In this document: piece after piece, positions 1-11,467 of the stretch | Position numbering within the stretch: the stretch's first letter is position 1 | Layout: each line of letters starts with the position of its first letter | From: Zopfochytrium polystomum | Lineage: Eukaryota > Chytridiomycota > Chytridiomycetes > Chytridiales > Chytridiaceae | Assembly: GCA_025765615.1 (NCBI GenBank) | Contig: JAIVFJ010000038.1 | Coordinates: 338,662-402,661 of the forward strand | DNA: 64,000 bases | Direction: 5' to 3' | The notes under the pieces: model-generated | Told to the model about the DNA's origin: nothing | The model's database searches: none | Seen by the model: only the letters and a program-made list of their open reading frames with translations | Made by a program: the position numbers and the translations under genes

Positions 1-1547
1 TTGGCCAGGATTTCGTGCAATTGTGCGCGCGGTTGGGGTGTGGGCTTTATACTTAAGGCACCTTGGAGATGATGCGAGAGTCGCTTCGATTGCGCGGACG
101 GCTTTAAAAGGTTTGTCTGATGATATCAACCATTCACACTAATATTGGACGCGCAGAGGAGGAAGAAAGACGCCGTAGAATTGAAGAGGCTCATCGCCAA
201 GCGCGCCTGCGTGAAGAGGCGCTCCGTAAAGCCGCACAGACTCTTCCAACTGTTCAGGAGGAGCCTCCGCTTGGTGTTTGGGGTGATGGTGACGGCGAGG
301 ACGATGGAGGTAGCGAGGAGTTCCACCCTCACAGCGACACCCAGTCGGAAATCGACTTCGAATTTTCAAAGTCGAAGGGAGATGCCGCGTTCCAACGTCT
401 GCCTACTCCACAAACAAGCCCCCAGTCACTTTTTTTAAATCCTGGAATGCAAGTAAAGTGCTTGAAAGCGACATCCGTGTAACGCGAACATAGAACTGTT
501 TTCGAAGAGACCGTCGGTCTGTCTCCGTTCGCAACAGTTGTTCGATCAATTTACGATCATGTCGGATATGGTCAGTTGAAGGAAATCTCTGGCGAACGCA
601 GACTGATTCATTCCCGCTAGTTCTTTGTGGTGCGCAAAACATCAATTTGGTTGCGATAAAGCAGTTGACACATGCTTTTGCCTTCGAAAGGCAGCTCGAA
701 CTGGACCTCCTTTCTGTGATTGGAAAAGAAGCTTCCACGATGGGGTTTCGATTTCAAATGGAACGGCTCCCAGAAACAAAGCGGGAGCGCATTTTAAAAG
801 CCATTGAAAAGATTCGCGACAAGCGCCGCGAGACTGAACTCGAACGGAGTCGCGCTTCTCAGAGAGTTGTGTTCCCTGATGAGGGTGTGCAGCCAGCAGT
901 CATGATTGAAGCGAGGCAAGTTCGAGCAGTTTAACAAAATGCCACTAAGCAAGTTGGTTCATACAGAGAACGAGCAATGGCAGTGGTGACTGCGGCCTTC
1001 GCTCCCCCCGCTAAAAGCCTTCGGGCGGCTGAAATTCTCATTGAAACTTTGAAAGAAGTTGAGAATGGTTTGTCAATCCCCGTTTTGAAGTGACGATTTA
1101 GTAACATGTTTCACTTTCGGTTTTTTTTCTCTTTCGTGCAATCCTTTCTATGTGCTGCGTTTTCGTGTATCAGCTCTTCTGGGTGACGAGAGCGCGCGCG
1201 ATGCGCAAGCGGCAGCAGCCCGGCTGGCTGCAAAAACGTTTCATGACTATGAGAGGCGCGCATGGCACAAAGTGTTTGGTGGGCGCGTGCCGTACAGCCC
1301 GGAGGCGGCGTTGAGGCTTGTGTCGGCGGGAGTTTTGGCCGAGGGTCTTGGAGAAGGCGCTGCGGAACGGCGTGCTGTGGATGGCGCGGCGGGCCAGCAA
1401 AGCGCGCAAACCAGGAGCAAGGGCGGCGCCGGCGGTGGCGGCGGCGGCGGTGCTCGGCGCGCGGATCAGCGGCGAGCAGAAAAGCAGAAGGAGAAGTTCT
1501 TGTGTGCGTTGGAGCGGATGCTCGAGGTGGCTCGAGAGGTGAAATGA
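1..1547 (+). CDS. Unrecognised multi-exon protein, 3' part
   Basis: I do not recognise this protein. The 5' end lies outside the window. A consistent chain is <1..110, 157..424, 494..570, 621..about 875, 950..1067 and 1174..1547 (TGA). The first introns use donors gtttgt, gtcact and gtcagt, and the last uses gtttgt. The junction between about 875 and 950 is the least certain because its acceptor is weak. Visible features are a charged Glu/Arg-rich helical stretch after the first intron (EEERRRIEEAHRQARLREEA), further amphipathic helices in the middle (FERQLELDLLSVIGKEA), an Ala-rich segment, and near the C-terminus a Gly-rich linker followed by a basic coiled-coil-like tail. Only 39 bp separate its stop from the next predicted start. 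Codon-level continuity across several introns argues that it is real, but the function is unknown. Confidence 0.5.
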
Positions 1548-1586
1548 CGGAATGCACAATGCACAAAACACAAAATTTCGCCAACC

Positions 1587-3111
1587 ATGGCCGACCAGAT
1601 CGCCTCTTTCACCCCAACGTCCACTTCCACCACTTCGACGACCTGCACCGCGCGCCAGCGTCAGGAGCAGGTCAGCTGAAACTGGATGAGCGGATAGCGC
1701 GCTTGCGGAACGCGTCAAGTGAGACGTGATGAGCTTTTGAGTGATCACGCCTTCCACCACGATCGCCTTCCTCCGCTGCCTGGGCCACCAACCAACCACA
1801 ATTCACTGACCAACACCTAACTGCGCAGATTCTGTTGGAACCATATCACTACCTGACTCAGCAAGGCGGAAAGGAGATTCGCACGAAGCTAATCCTCGCC
1901 TTCGACAAGTGGCTCCACGTCCCGCAAGGGAAGCTTGCAGCAATCACTGAAATCGTCAAAATGCTCCACACAGCGAGTCTCATGTAAGTTTTATTTCTGC
2001 AGTTGCGCCGCTATTGGGATGGAACGCCTCGTGTAATACATCCTGACATCGTTCAGAATTGACGACGTGGAAGACGGATCAGACCTGCGGCGCGGAATCC
2101 CTGGTTCGATCGCTTGTGAATGCGATTAATCATCTTGACCGGTCCGCCTCTTGCTAGTCGCTCACAAAGTCTTCGGTACAGCCAGCTCCATTAACTCAGC
2201 AAATTACGTGTGAGTTGCGAGCTGTTCTTCCAATCAGACATCACATTACACTTTCCTTCCACCTCGTCAGGTACTTCTTGGCTCTGGAGAAAGTGCTTCA
2301 GCTCAACGACGCTAAATGCATCGCAATTTTTACCGAAGAGCTTCTGCATTTGCACCACGGCCAAGGGATGGAAATTTACTGGCGTGACAATGTCATATGC
2401 CCAAGCCTGGAGGAATACTTCGACATGATCGGGAACAGTTCAGTATATACGTTTGGTGCGTTCCTGCTCTTCGTTTAAGTTTTTAATCCTACAGAGACGA
2501 GCGGGCTTTTGCGGTTAGCGGTAAGATTGATGCAGGCCTGCTCCAACTCTCCTCTGTGAGTTCTCATTAAGTTGTTCATGCGTTAACCAAACATTTTTTA
2601 GTGATTGTGTACCGCTAGTGAACATCCTTGGACGACACTTTCAAATAAGAGACGACCTCCTTAACTTGAGCTCCCTGGAGGTGACGACTGTCACGGTGTT
2701 AAATGAAAACTAAAATCCGTTTCGACACAGTATTCAGACAACAAGGGGTTTGCAGAGGATTTGACAGAAGGAAAGTTCTCCTTTCTCGTTATTCACAGTG
2801 TCACTGCCGATCCAACGAGTCGCCAGCTTCTCAGTTAGTATTTTGGCCCTGAGCTGTAGGAGCTGCCGCACTTTGTTGATGGCTGTATCCATTGTCTGTT
2901 GTTCCTCTCAGGCATTTTGAAGCAACACACCACGGATGTTGACCTCAAGAAGTACGCGATTAGTCTCATGCAGCGAACTGGATCCTTCGATGCAACCAAA
3001 GCATATTTGCGGCAGCTCGAGCGCCAAGCGCTTGATACTATTGAAGAAATGGGAGGAAACGAGTTGTTGGTGCGATTGCTGGAATACCTCGGCGAAGCAT
3101 ACAAAAAGTAA
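1587..3111 (+). CDS. BTS1: Geranylgeranyl diphosphate synthase
   Basis: Nine exons give 315 aa: 1587..1670, 1829..1983, 2057..2103, 2158..2209, 2271..2437, 2495..2555, 2602..2680, 2731..2833 and 2912..3111. The trans-prenyltransferase family adds isopentenyl diphosphate to farnesyl diphosphate to make the C20 GGPP used for Rab and Rho prenylation and isoprenoids. Family marks visible are an N-terminal [18 protein letters not shown] block, the first Asp-rich motif in [13 protein letters not shown], the [12 protein letters not shown] block, the second Asp-rich motif in [10 protein letters not shown], and the [10 protein letters not shown] block after it. Length fits the family (about 300 aa). 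The start exon (MADQIASF) is the nearest ATG that splices in frame and is the weakest part. All introns are 46-158 nt. Confidence 0.9.
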
Positions 3112-3284
3112 AATTGGTTTCGCTGCTGTGCCACAGCCGGTGGAGACGAAATGCGATTGGCCAGCGAAGGCGCAACGCTGGATCAAATCTTTTCCTTGTC
3201 TTTCCATTTCGGTTTTAATAAACTTTAGTGTTGTTTTTCTGCAGCAAGCCACTGTGAAAGCCCTGCATTTACGATCGTTTCCCC

Positions 3285-5153
3285 ATGACGTGGGCATCAA
3301 GCAGAGCGACGACAGGCCTCGGCTTTGCAGCTCTTTTGCCGCATCCAACTGCAGCCTCCCACTCGCCCGTCCCCAGCGTGGCGACGATATTTCACAGACA
3401 CAACCTTTTTGGCCCATGGCACCACTCGGCCCCTCCGAACAGCCACTCACCCGCTGAACCATTCTCATCTCTCCTCTTTCCCGACGAGGTGAACGACATC
3501 GATGAAGGTAGCGATGATGGTAGCGCGGAGCGATCGTTTATCGATCTTTCCGGGGCAAGGTACACAAGCAGCAGCGACTGCCCACAGTCGTCAAGGTCTC
3601 CCACCCAATTTGTCACGACTATTCGGGTGCATTCTGATCAGCGACACGACGATTCACGAAATCCGCCCAGTTTTGGCTTCGATGACCGGAACCTATCATC
3701 GTCTTGGTACAGCAGTAACTCCACTCTTGTATCGCCACAGGAGGCGCGCGACCCATGGTCCTACGGTGATGGGAGCCCACCCATTTTTGTCAGGCGGCGA
3801 TGGGAGAGGCCTTTTTCTTGGGATGAAGAATCTGGTATATCGGAACGAGTGGAAGCCCAATCTTCGGTTGTGAGGCTGGAGGAAACCCTTGGGCTCACGG
3901 TGCCCGAGGCGGTGTTTGCTGCGGAGAATCACACTAATCAATCGCCTCCGTCCCAACTTCGTTCCTTAAAGAGAGATTGGACGCACTTCAATTGCACGGA
4001 GGAGGACGATATTGACGTCTTGTCAAGTGAGGCTGGGTCTGAACCAAGGCGTAACTTCATTATCAGGATGCAATCGTCAGAAAACCATGCCTGCTGGATA
4101 ACAAACGAAGACGAGCTTCCCAGCCATACAATTGAAGAGGAGCTTCCAGACAGATGGCATTGCGCAGTGTCAACCGCCGACGAGTCAAAACAGCCTGCCG
4201 CAGACTCTGCTGGTTTTTCCAGAACAATGGTTGGAACGGCACCATCTGCGCTCGGCGATCGAACTACTCCACGTGCGGCGGATGGCGAACCGACTTTTGG
4301 GGAAAACATCACTTTTCGAAGGAACCTTTTCCCCGACTCGGGGCGGCTTTCGTCGCACAGAGCTACTGAGGAGGAGGAGGCTGCAAGTTTCGAAGAATCT
4401 GCGACCCATCAGCCCCCATCATTCCAGTTTCACCGAAGGCGGAAATCTTTCCCAAGATTGGATTTTGGCATCGACGAGGACGATCGATTTAGCGATTCCG
4501 AGTGGACAGAAAATGAATCAATGCAGTCTCCACTTGCTACACGGAGCCCGCTAACTGTCGTACTTCGCAGCTCATCGGATCGCTTTGATCGGTGCGATAG
4601 GACGGAGGAAGATTTATTCGCAGGGGATGCCAACGTTGACGGTCCTATGACAGCTGGGCAATGGGATAGCCCGTCGATTATCGCGGCACCTCATGCACCA
4701 CTGCACGCACCACTGACGAAGGCATTGCTCATGGATGACTTCGATGAAGCTATTTCAGAATCAGGAGCTGGTCGCCGGCTGACATCGGCGCTTTCCTTTA
4801 CGGACGTCGAAGTCCGACCGGACAGCGGCTTTTGCGAGAGAGGCGAAGACGACGACCGCCACGTTGGTGAGGAGTATCCGGAGGAAGACGAGCGCGAAAA
4901 GAAAGGCGATCCCGTCGCTGAAGTTTATGAGTCACTGCGATTACCTCCGACGACAAGCCTTACTATTCGACGACGGTCAGCCGCTTTGTGGGACCTCAGT
5001 ATCGTTGAGGAGGATTGGGTCGAGGCTGGGCAGGGCGAGGATCGGGACATTGCTCTTACGATGGATATATATACAGAGGAGATTCGTCGCGCAATTCCCC
5101 GTTTGTACCGGCAAGGAGGGAAGCCAGAGTTTGTGGACCCAGAATTTGTGTAA
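3285..5153 (+). CDS. Acidic, disordered protein of unknown function
   Basis: A single open frame of 622 aa with no intron needed. I recognise no domain. The composition is rich in Ser, Asp, Glu, Pro and Arg, with acidic clusters (TEEDDID, EEEEAAS, EDDDRHV) and many Ser/Thr-Pro or SxxE sites, typical of a phosphorylated disordered regulator. The C-terminal 60 residues look more ordered (SAALWDLSIVEEDW, then MDIYTEEIRRAIPRLYRQGG) and could be a short interaction module. The start used is the first ATG of the frame. An acceptor-like ttttctgcag just upstream (near 3245) leaves open an additional 5' exon. It ends 75 bp before the RBM39-like gene on the same strand. Confidence 0.6.
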   Translation: MTWASSRATTGLGFAALLPHPTAASHSPVPSVATIFHRHNLFGPWHHSAPPNSHSPAEPFSSLLFPDEVNDIDEGSDDGSAERSFIDLSGARYTSSSDCPQSSRSPTQFVTTIRVHSDQRHDDSRNPPSFGFDDRNLSSSWYSSNSTLVSPQEARDPWSYGDGSPPIFVRRRWERPFSWDEESGISERVEAQSSVVRLEETLGLTVPEAVFAAENHTNQSPPSQLRSLKRDWTHFNCTEEDDIDVLSSEAGSEPRRNFIIRMQSSENHACWITNEDELPSHTIEEELPDRWHCAVSTADESKQPAADSAGFSRTMVGTAPSALGDRTTPRAADGEPTFGENITFRRNLFPDSGRLSSHRATEEEEAASFEESATHQPPSFQFHRRRKSFPRLDFGIDEDDRFSDSEWTENESMQSPLATRSPLTVVLRSSSDRFDRCDRTEEDLFAGDANVDGPMTAGQWDSPSIIAAPHAPLHAPLTKALLMDDFDEAISESGAGRRLTSALSFTDVEVRPDSGFCERGEDDDRHVGEEYPEEDEREKKGDPVAEVYESLRLPPTTSLTIRRRSAALWDLSIVEEDWVEAGQGEDRDIALTMDIYTEEIRRAIPRLYRQGGKPEFVDPEFV

Positions 5154-5228
5154 TAGAACATTATGTTGCTCAGGAACTTAGGCAAAGCGGTTGTGGTTTT
5201 TCGGGAACAAGAAAGAAAATTTCTGAAG

Positions 5229-7281
5229 ATGGACATGAACATTGAGGAGCTGCTGGAGGCACCCTTCAAAAAGGAGGAGGTGCCTGGTCACAGCGAATTC
5301 CAAAACCGCAGGCCACTATACGAGCGGCCCCTCCACCATCCCCCGTCTGCTGCCCCAGCTGGCGATTTCGCAAGCTCATCGCCCCACCCGCGCCCTCCCT
5401 CGATCGATGACCGAGACTCCTCGCATCGCAGTAAGCGTCGCCGCAGTCGCTCACGCTCTTCTCGCCGTCATCGCAGGTCATCACGGAGCTTGTCCCCTTC
5501 CAGCCGTCGCAGCAGCCGAAGGCACAGGAGCCGCAGCCGCGGCGAACATCGGCGGGACAAGGATCGGGACCGATCGCGAAGCAGCCATCGAAGGTCCGAT
5601 CGAGACAGGGAGCGCGAAAAGGAGAGAGATAGGAGGAGGTCACCTCACTCCACCGAGAGGGATTCGAGGCGACGCTCTGATTCAAAGGACAAGGATCGCA
5701 GGAGCCGTCGTGATGATGGGTGCGGATCTTTGCTGTCGAAAACGTGAACATCTTCTTACCATCTCGCTTTGCCCACAAATGAGCAAAGCCTGCGTTATCC
5801 GGTCCTATCCGAAGCGGAAAGAGACAGGCGAACGGTATTTATAATGCAACTTGCTGCTAGAGTTCGATCGAGCGATATTGCAGACTTCTTCTCGGCGGCG
5901 GGCAAGGTGCGGGACGTCCGACTAATCACTGATCGTGTTACGCGAAAGTCAAAAGGGTAAGCTTGGCACTCCGCTCCTCTGATGTTCTAACTCTGAGCGT
6001 GTGAAGTGTGGGTTATGTAGAATTCTACGAAGAAGAAGCTGTTGGGGCTGCCCTGGCCATGGCTGGCCAGAAGCTCCTAGGTATTCCGATCATTGTACAA
6101 CCGACTGAATCCGAGAAAAACAGGATTGCGGCGGAGGCTGAAGTTGCGGCAGCTGCGGCGTTCGTGCATCTCTTCTTCCACACTTATTTTTGATCAAATT
6201 TTATCTCCAACAAATAGAGCACTGATGGACAAGACCGGCGCCCCAAGCAACATATTCACGCGGCTATATGTCGGGTCTCTTCATTTCTCTTTGACTGAGG
6301 AAGATATCAAGACATTGTTTGAAGTTTATGGGCCTTTAGATTTTGTCACGCTTCACAAGGATGAGACTGGTCGCTCGAAAGGTTTCGCCTTTGTCCAGTG
6401 AGTTTCGGCTTTGCTCATGCCGATGGACACTTCTCTAAGTCACACTCGACTTCTCAGGTACAAAAGTGCGGAACACGCAAAAGTTGCATTGGAAAAAATG
6501 CATGGCTACGAGCTCAAGGGGCGACAGGTAAGTTGTGGATTATACGCAGGGAAGCGACAACTAACGAGCAGGAAAAGCTGAAAGTCGGTTTATCGACTGA
6601 CAAGGGCGCAACCTTCCAGAGTGACCTGAACGGTGGCTCTCTCATGGACGATGATGAAAAACAAGGATTCACGATGTCATCCCATGCCCGCGTTAGTCTC
6701 ATGGCCAAGCTTGCCCGAGCTGAAGATGGTCTCTTGATTGATAATTCTCCGTAAGACAGTACCTCTCATGGTCTCGATCAGTAGATAACTTTATTCCGCA
6801 GACGTTCTCAACCAGTTACTTCACGTTGCGTGCTTCTAAAGAATATGTTTGACCCCGCGACGTAAGGCATTTCAGCAGTGTCATAATTTCTGATTCTTCA
6901 TTTTCGTAGAGAGACGGAGCCTGGATGGGAACAGGAAATTGAAGATGATGTCAAGAGTGAGTGCGCCAAATTTGGAAAGGTGGTTCACGGTGCGATTGAC
7001 CGGGATAGTGAGGTAGGTTTTCTTTGAATCGTCACTATCAAGCTGAGCTATTGTGATCCAGGGCCATGTGTACTTGAAGTTCGACTCCATCCCGTTTGCA
7101 CAAAATGCCATTAACGCACTAAATGGGAGATTCTTTGCTGGCAAACAGGTATACTACAGTTGTTGCACAGTTGCAGAGGTTCGAACCTTCACTCACTCGC
7201 TCTGTTTCCATCTAGATCCAAGCATCTTTCATTCCAGATTCCACGTACAACTCTCGGTACCCTGAGGCCGCTTTCCTGTGA
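5229..7281 (+). CDS. RBM39: RBM39/CAPER-like SR splicing factor
   Basis: Ten exons give 526 aa: 5229..5743, 5789..5956, 6007..6159, 6218..6397, 6458..6527, 6572..6750, 6802..6861, 6910..7012, 7062..7148 and 7216..7281. The order is N-terminal helix (MDMNIEELLEAPF), a long Arg/Ser-rich RS domain, RRM1 (RNP-type RTVFIMQLAARV, then GYVEF), RRM2 (RLYVGSLHFSLTEEDIK, then SKGFAFVQ), a linker, and a C-terminal UHM-like RRM3 (CVLLKNMFDP, then GHVYLKF and GRFFAGKQIQASF). This is the RBM39/Rsd1 architecture, a nuclear factor that binds U2AF-type ligands and supports 3' splice-site choice. The ATG at 5229 is preferred. An upstream in-frame ATG at 5163 is possible. Two introns are only 44-45 nt. Confidence 0.92.
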
Positions 7282-7387
7282 TGTTGCAGATTTCTTTCCC
7301 TCTTTTTTCTGGCGGATCTGAGACGATGTCCTCAAAAAAAAGTTCAGTTTATTTTGTTTTGAAAAAGAGTGGAGAAAATATTTGTCG

Positions 7388-9270
7388 ATGTCGAACGAAG
7401 GGGTGCCTCCTGCCTCCACTAAACCCATTGAGCGACTCCCTGGTGTACTAAACAGAGAACAACGCGCTTCGCCATCCTCTGGACCACAAACGCTCTCAGG
7501 GGATCAAGTGCTAGGATTTAAAAACCAAGAAAAGCCGCCCATAATGAAAGATGCGGAAAAAATAATATCCACATCAACATATTCGACACTGACTGAAAAA
7601 GAAGCAAAGCTCTCAAACAAACGGTACGGCTTCACCCAACTGTAAACTGTCGTGGTCCATCTCAACTATAAAAGTTGCAGGGCTCCAACAGCACAATCGA
7701 TTTCACTCGACCTGCTCATGGAGGGTCACATACGCTCATACGTGGATTTCTTCAATCTAGCTGTCGCACCAACTCCACCGCACTCAGCACCGGCTGCCCA
7801 GGCATCGGCGTCGGCAACCTCTCAGTCTTCAAAAGAACAAACCGCCGCACTCACCACGGCAGAACTTTCACAGTTGAAACATCTACTCACGCGAAGCGAG
7901 GACAGTCAGCGATCTGGGGATGTGCCATCAATCTACCGCGCTAAAATGGACAATGCCGTATTTTTCGAGCAGCTGGGAAATCCGGGACCTTGCCATCAGC
8001 TACTTCAAGGAAGCGCTGGCCTCTGCCAAAGTCATGCATCACAACAGAACAGCCGAAATTGAAGCCGCGTTTGCGCTTGGTGGAGTTCTGGAGAAAGCGG
8101 GTGAGGAATAACCTTTTTAAGTGACTGAAAGGTTCGCGCTCCAAGAAAAAGTAATATGGATGCATGTCTTCTGCAGGGCAACTTGTGGAATCATTGGAGT
8201 ATTTCGAGCACAGTCGATCCATGTCGATAGACAAAGACGTCCAAGAATTCGAAATCGCGTCATCCAAAAGCATCGTCAGCTCGCGCATGAAGATTGCAGA
8301 ACTGGTAGGTGGCGCTGGAATGGGACGTATCGTATTTTAACCCCATTCAATCCACATGCCGCATCTCATGCAAATAATCCACATGCAATTGCAAGCTCGA
8401 AAAGCGTCGCAATTTTGCCGACGCAATAAAGCATTATACTGAGTGCATCTCTGTAATTAAGACCAGCACGCCGAACGACGAAAGGCTTCTCAATGAAATT
8501 CACTTTCGGTTGGGAAATGCTCACAAGCAACACGGAGATATTGAAACGGCTGTGGAGGTTAGGCCCGTCCAAATAATGCAAGTGTGACTGATTAAAATTA
8601 CTCAGTACCTTCAACACTACCTCGAAAAATGTGAGGAAATTGGGGACAAAATTAACGCCGGTCGTGCTAGGACGGCGCTTGCTGCGTGCAACGAAAGGTG
8701 CTTGCACTCGTACTCCAATGCGCCAATGAACCAACTTACGAGTCTCCCAGCTCATCAAATCCAACACAAGCAACCGATTACCTCGAGCAATTTGTCTCGA
8801 TGACCGTTGAAGACAGCAGCCAAAAAAACTCGCTAAGTCAGGCGTGCAAGCAGCTGGGTGTTCTTTACAACAAGATGGAGAAGTTCGACAAGGCGGTGCA
8901 TTATTTCGACTGGCATTTTCGTCTCGAGCGGGAGGCGACAGCGGTGATGGCTGAGGTGGTTGGACAGACGAGCGCGGTGGGCCGAAACCCGGACGAGAAC
9001 AATAATTACGGTTTACCACATGAAGCCAAAAATCCGGGTTTTGCCGTTGCACAAGTTCAAGTGGGCCTTTCCAAGGGCAACGCCAGAATGAGGGAGTTCT
9101 TCTTGTGCGTGGTTGAGGCGGACAGTGGGACCCGGGCGAAACCAAATGCAGCAGACCGCATGAGGGAGCTACTTTACTGGAAATCTACGAGGCTTCCTTT
9201 TTTTGGTCCGCTGGACAAACCACTACAAGATGCGAGAGTGGAAGAAGGGGCCACAAATACGGTGACCTGA
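7388..9270 (+). CDS. TTC29: TTC29-like TPR protein (ciliary), frameshifted
   Basis: Exons are 7388..7623, 7681..8100, 8177..8304, 8396..8557, 8606..8697 and 8751..9270. The protein carries helical TPR repeats (for example FFEQLGNP, AISYFKEALASAK, EAAFALGGVLEKAG, LVESLEYFEHSRSM, FGNAHKQHGDIETAVEYLQ). It also has the SLDLLMEGHIRSYVDFFNLA block and a C-terminal ELLYWKSTR segment that I associate with TTC29, a factor of motile cilia and axonemal dynein function. That would fit a fungus with flagellate spores. The exon sum is one base over a multiple of three: the frame changes inside exon 2 near 7980, between LGNP and LAISYF, with no room for an intron. Either a sequencing insertion or a real frameshift. 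The C-terminal tail beyond the TPRs is less certain. Confidence 0.75.
7980..7983 (+). other. Apparent 1-base frameshift in the TTC29-like gene
   Basis: Upstream of this point the conserved TPR frame reads to LGNP. Downstream it continues as DLAISYF in the next frame. Dropping one G of the ccggg run restores continuity. No GT-AG pair of plausible size fits here. Confidence 0.6.
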
Positions 9271-9330
9271 TCAAATGGCTAATGCAGCTTCACGACAATA
9301 TAGTGCAGATGCATTCGCGCAGTTCACGCA

Positions 9331-11370
9331 TTATTGCTGTTGGAGAAGTCCGCTTTGCAGACACTCCAACTCTCGGACACGACGTCTCATCTGTTCTGCC
9401 TCTACTTCTTGCTCTCGCAGTTTAGCCCGGAGAAGATTATACCGTTCTAATCGACCATTCGAAGCTTGATTCAGCTTCTCGTTATCTTCCTCTAGCCTTG
9501 CCTTCATTCTTTGTGACCATACGGTTGAGAAACGGGGTGCTCGATTGATTCAACATACTTACTCTTCGGCATTCAACAGAGAAAGGGAGAGGTCGGAAAT
9601 TTCTTTCAAGTTTCGTAATTGTTCCTCTTCATGCTGGCAGGAAGGGAAGGCGTTTGTCAATTCGACAAAAGGGCAATGGCGAAGTATGAGCGCAAACCTC
9701 TTGCTCCCTTATTGAACTTGCAACTCTCAAGAGATGGAACTTGGCGACCGCTCCCTCGGTATTCCCGACGGTGCAGTCAGTCATGGGTGTTTGCGTCTGA
9801 ATGTTTACCCAAGTGAATGATTTTTCTGCAGGTTTTCCTTTTCTTTCAGCGGTCAAGTCTGCCATCTGACCTTCGAGTGCTTCGATGACAGCGTAGCAAT
9901 CGCGAACCTCGTTTCGGAGACCTTCCACTGTCGTTGGCAGCGACTCGAGTTCGGTAATGACTTTATAGCAGTCCTTAATCTCGCCCCGAAGGTCGGAAAT
10001 CCACCGAGAAACATCCCTCAGTTCGTTTTTGTTCGGTCCCTGCAATCGAGCGAGAAGGGAGGCAAGAGCAACTTCCCCTATTGCCGCTCTCCCGTGGTTG
10101 CCATCCCCCAATGCCTGGTTCACAAGATTTTCGGCCGAACAGTACCGGGGCGAATTCGTGACTGGAAAGTCAGGAACTTCTGTCGAACGAGGAGGTCTTG
10201 AGACAGGATTGCAATTAGATGCACGCATGGACTCTAGTTCGCGCTCTTTCGCTATAAGGTCCTGCCGAACACCCTCCCATTGCATCCTCCAAGATTCTGC
10301 CTTGCTGATTGTATCCGCCAAACGTTTCTCCAAATCCGACCGCAAGGTTGCCTCGTCTGCCAACATCCGTCGCATGGCGTCGACGTGCTGGGACTCAATC
10401 TGTAACTTGTCCCTCAGCAGCTCGACTTCGTCACAAAGGGGCTGTCGTCCGTCACAAAGTGCTGTGTCGCTCTTTCGTTCTTGAAGAGCCGAAAGTGCAG
10501 TTGCCAAGTCTGCTGAAGCGTCAACGCGCTCAGTTTCCTCAGTATTCGCTTTCGGAAGAGTCACCAAACCAGGTAGTGCTTCATCCGAAGCAGCGTTTTT
10601 CGACTCACTGTACTCAAAATAATGTCTTTGTGGCTGGTCCGGACGCAATTAGCTCCACAGAAAGAAGCAGCCATCTACTCTCACGTTACGTAATGGGGGT
10701 TTCACCTTTTTTCGAATGTCTTTACCATTTAGATCCTCCGCCTAGAAATGCCGGGCGATTCGCATAATTGGTTCATTGAAGAAAGAACTTTCATATACTC
10801 ACAAGTCGCTTTGGCGCCTTTGTTCCCAGCTTATGCTCCTGTTATATACATTGTGTTAAAGTTGTAAAGACGCTAAAACCTACCGTCAAAGGCTGCAGGA
10901 TGTTCACAGACTTGGACGCGAGAACGGATGCCTTCGTTGCCATTTGGATATGAATGTTAGGACATTCTGTTGAACGTGAACAAATGACAGCTCACAGTTT
11001 AAATACCTTTTGTCCCTTTGCCATCTTCTGCGTTGCTTGCATCCGTTTCCATTGGTCCAGTTTTTCTTTCATTGGATCCAAACCAGCTCCAAGCACATCT
11101 TCAGTGTCATTCTCTTTGTTGTCCTGCAAAGAAAAATCGGCGACGTTTGCTGTAGATGGAAGGTGATTAGTAAAGTTGTAGATCGTATGTGAAGTTGGGA
11201 GGGATGGTCCTACCGATTTCGATCGGTGCTTCATTAAGAGGCTGGTGAACGGTGCTGCTGTCGAGTGCTGATGGGATACTGCCACTTGTGGTGCCACCAG
11301 ACTTGTCCTTCATCGTTTGTTTTTTTTCGGACGAGCTAGGCCCAGACAGCCATGCCAAAGGCCCACTCAT
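9331..11370 (-). CDS. Coiled-coil protein of unknown function
   Basis: Eight exons on the minus strand sum to exactly 534 aa: 11214..11370, 11007..11149, 10884..10931, 10803..10838, 10706..10741, 9698..10633, 9563..9633 and 9331..9508. Five of the seven introns are phase 0. The N-terminal third is low-complexity and includes a basic stretch. The central and C-terminal parts are heptad-like coiled coil (LRDKLQIESQHVDAMRRML, LRNEVRDCYAVIEALEGQM, LKLRE-type and LREQEVEAEQMRRRVRELE at the end). No catalytic motif is seen. It could be a centrosomal, spindle or scaffold protein, but nothing proves it. It is divergently transcribed from the DONSON-like gene with 97 bp between start codons, so the two may be co-expressed. 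Confidence 0.7.
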
Positions 11371-11467
11371 CAGCGCCGGCAAAACGCGTTGGAAGTCTAC
11401 GAGACCTGAAGGTATGGATCTGCCCAATCTATTTAGAAGATAACGAAAGGGCGACCGTGCTGAATGA
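11371..11467. promoter_or_regulatory. Short divergent promoter region
   Basis: The 97 bp between the start codons of the minus-strand coiled-coil gene and the plus-strand DONSON-like gene must hold both core promoters or 5' leaders. I see no clear TATA box. If the ATGs are right, both transcripts have very short leaders. Confidence 0.4.

Noticed and set aside
1111..1799. Long minus-strand open frames opposite the first gene
   Set aside because: They are mirror frames of a GC-rich Ala/Gly-rich exon and have no family features. The plus strand splices coherently.
5242..5844. Alternative frames (+ and -) over the RS domain
   Set aside because: The Arg/Ser codon repeats leave other frames open. 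The RBM39 frame continues into three RRMs.
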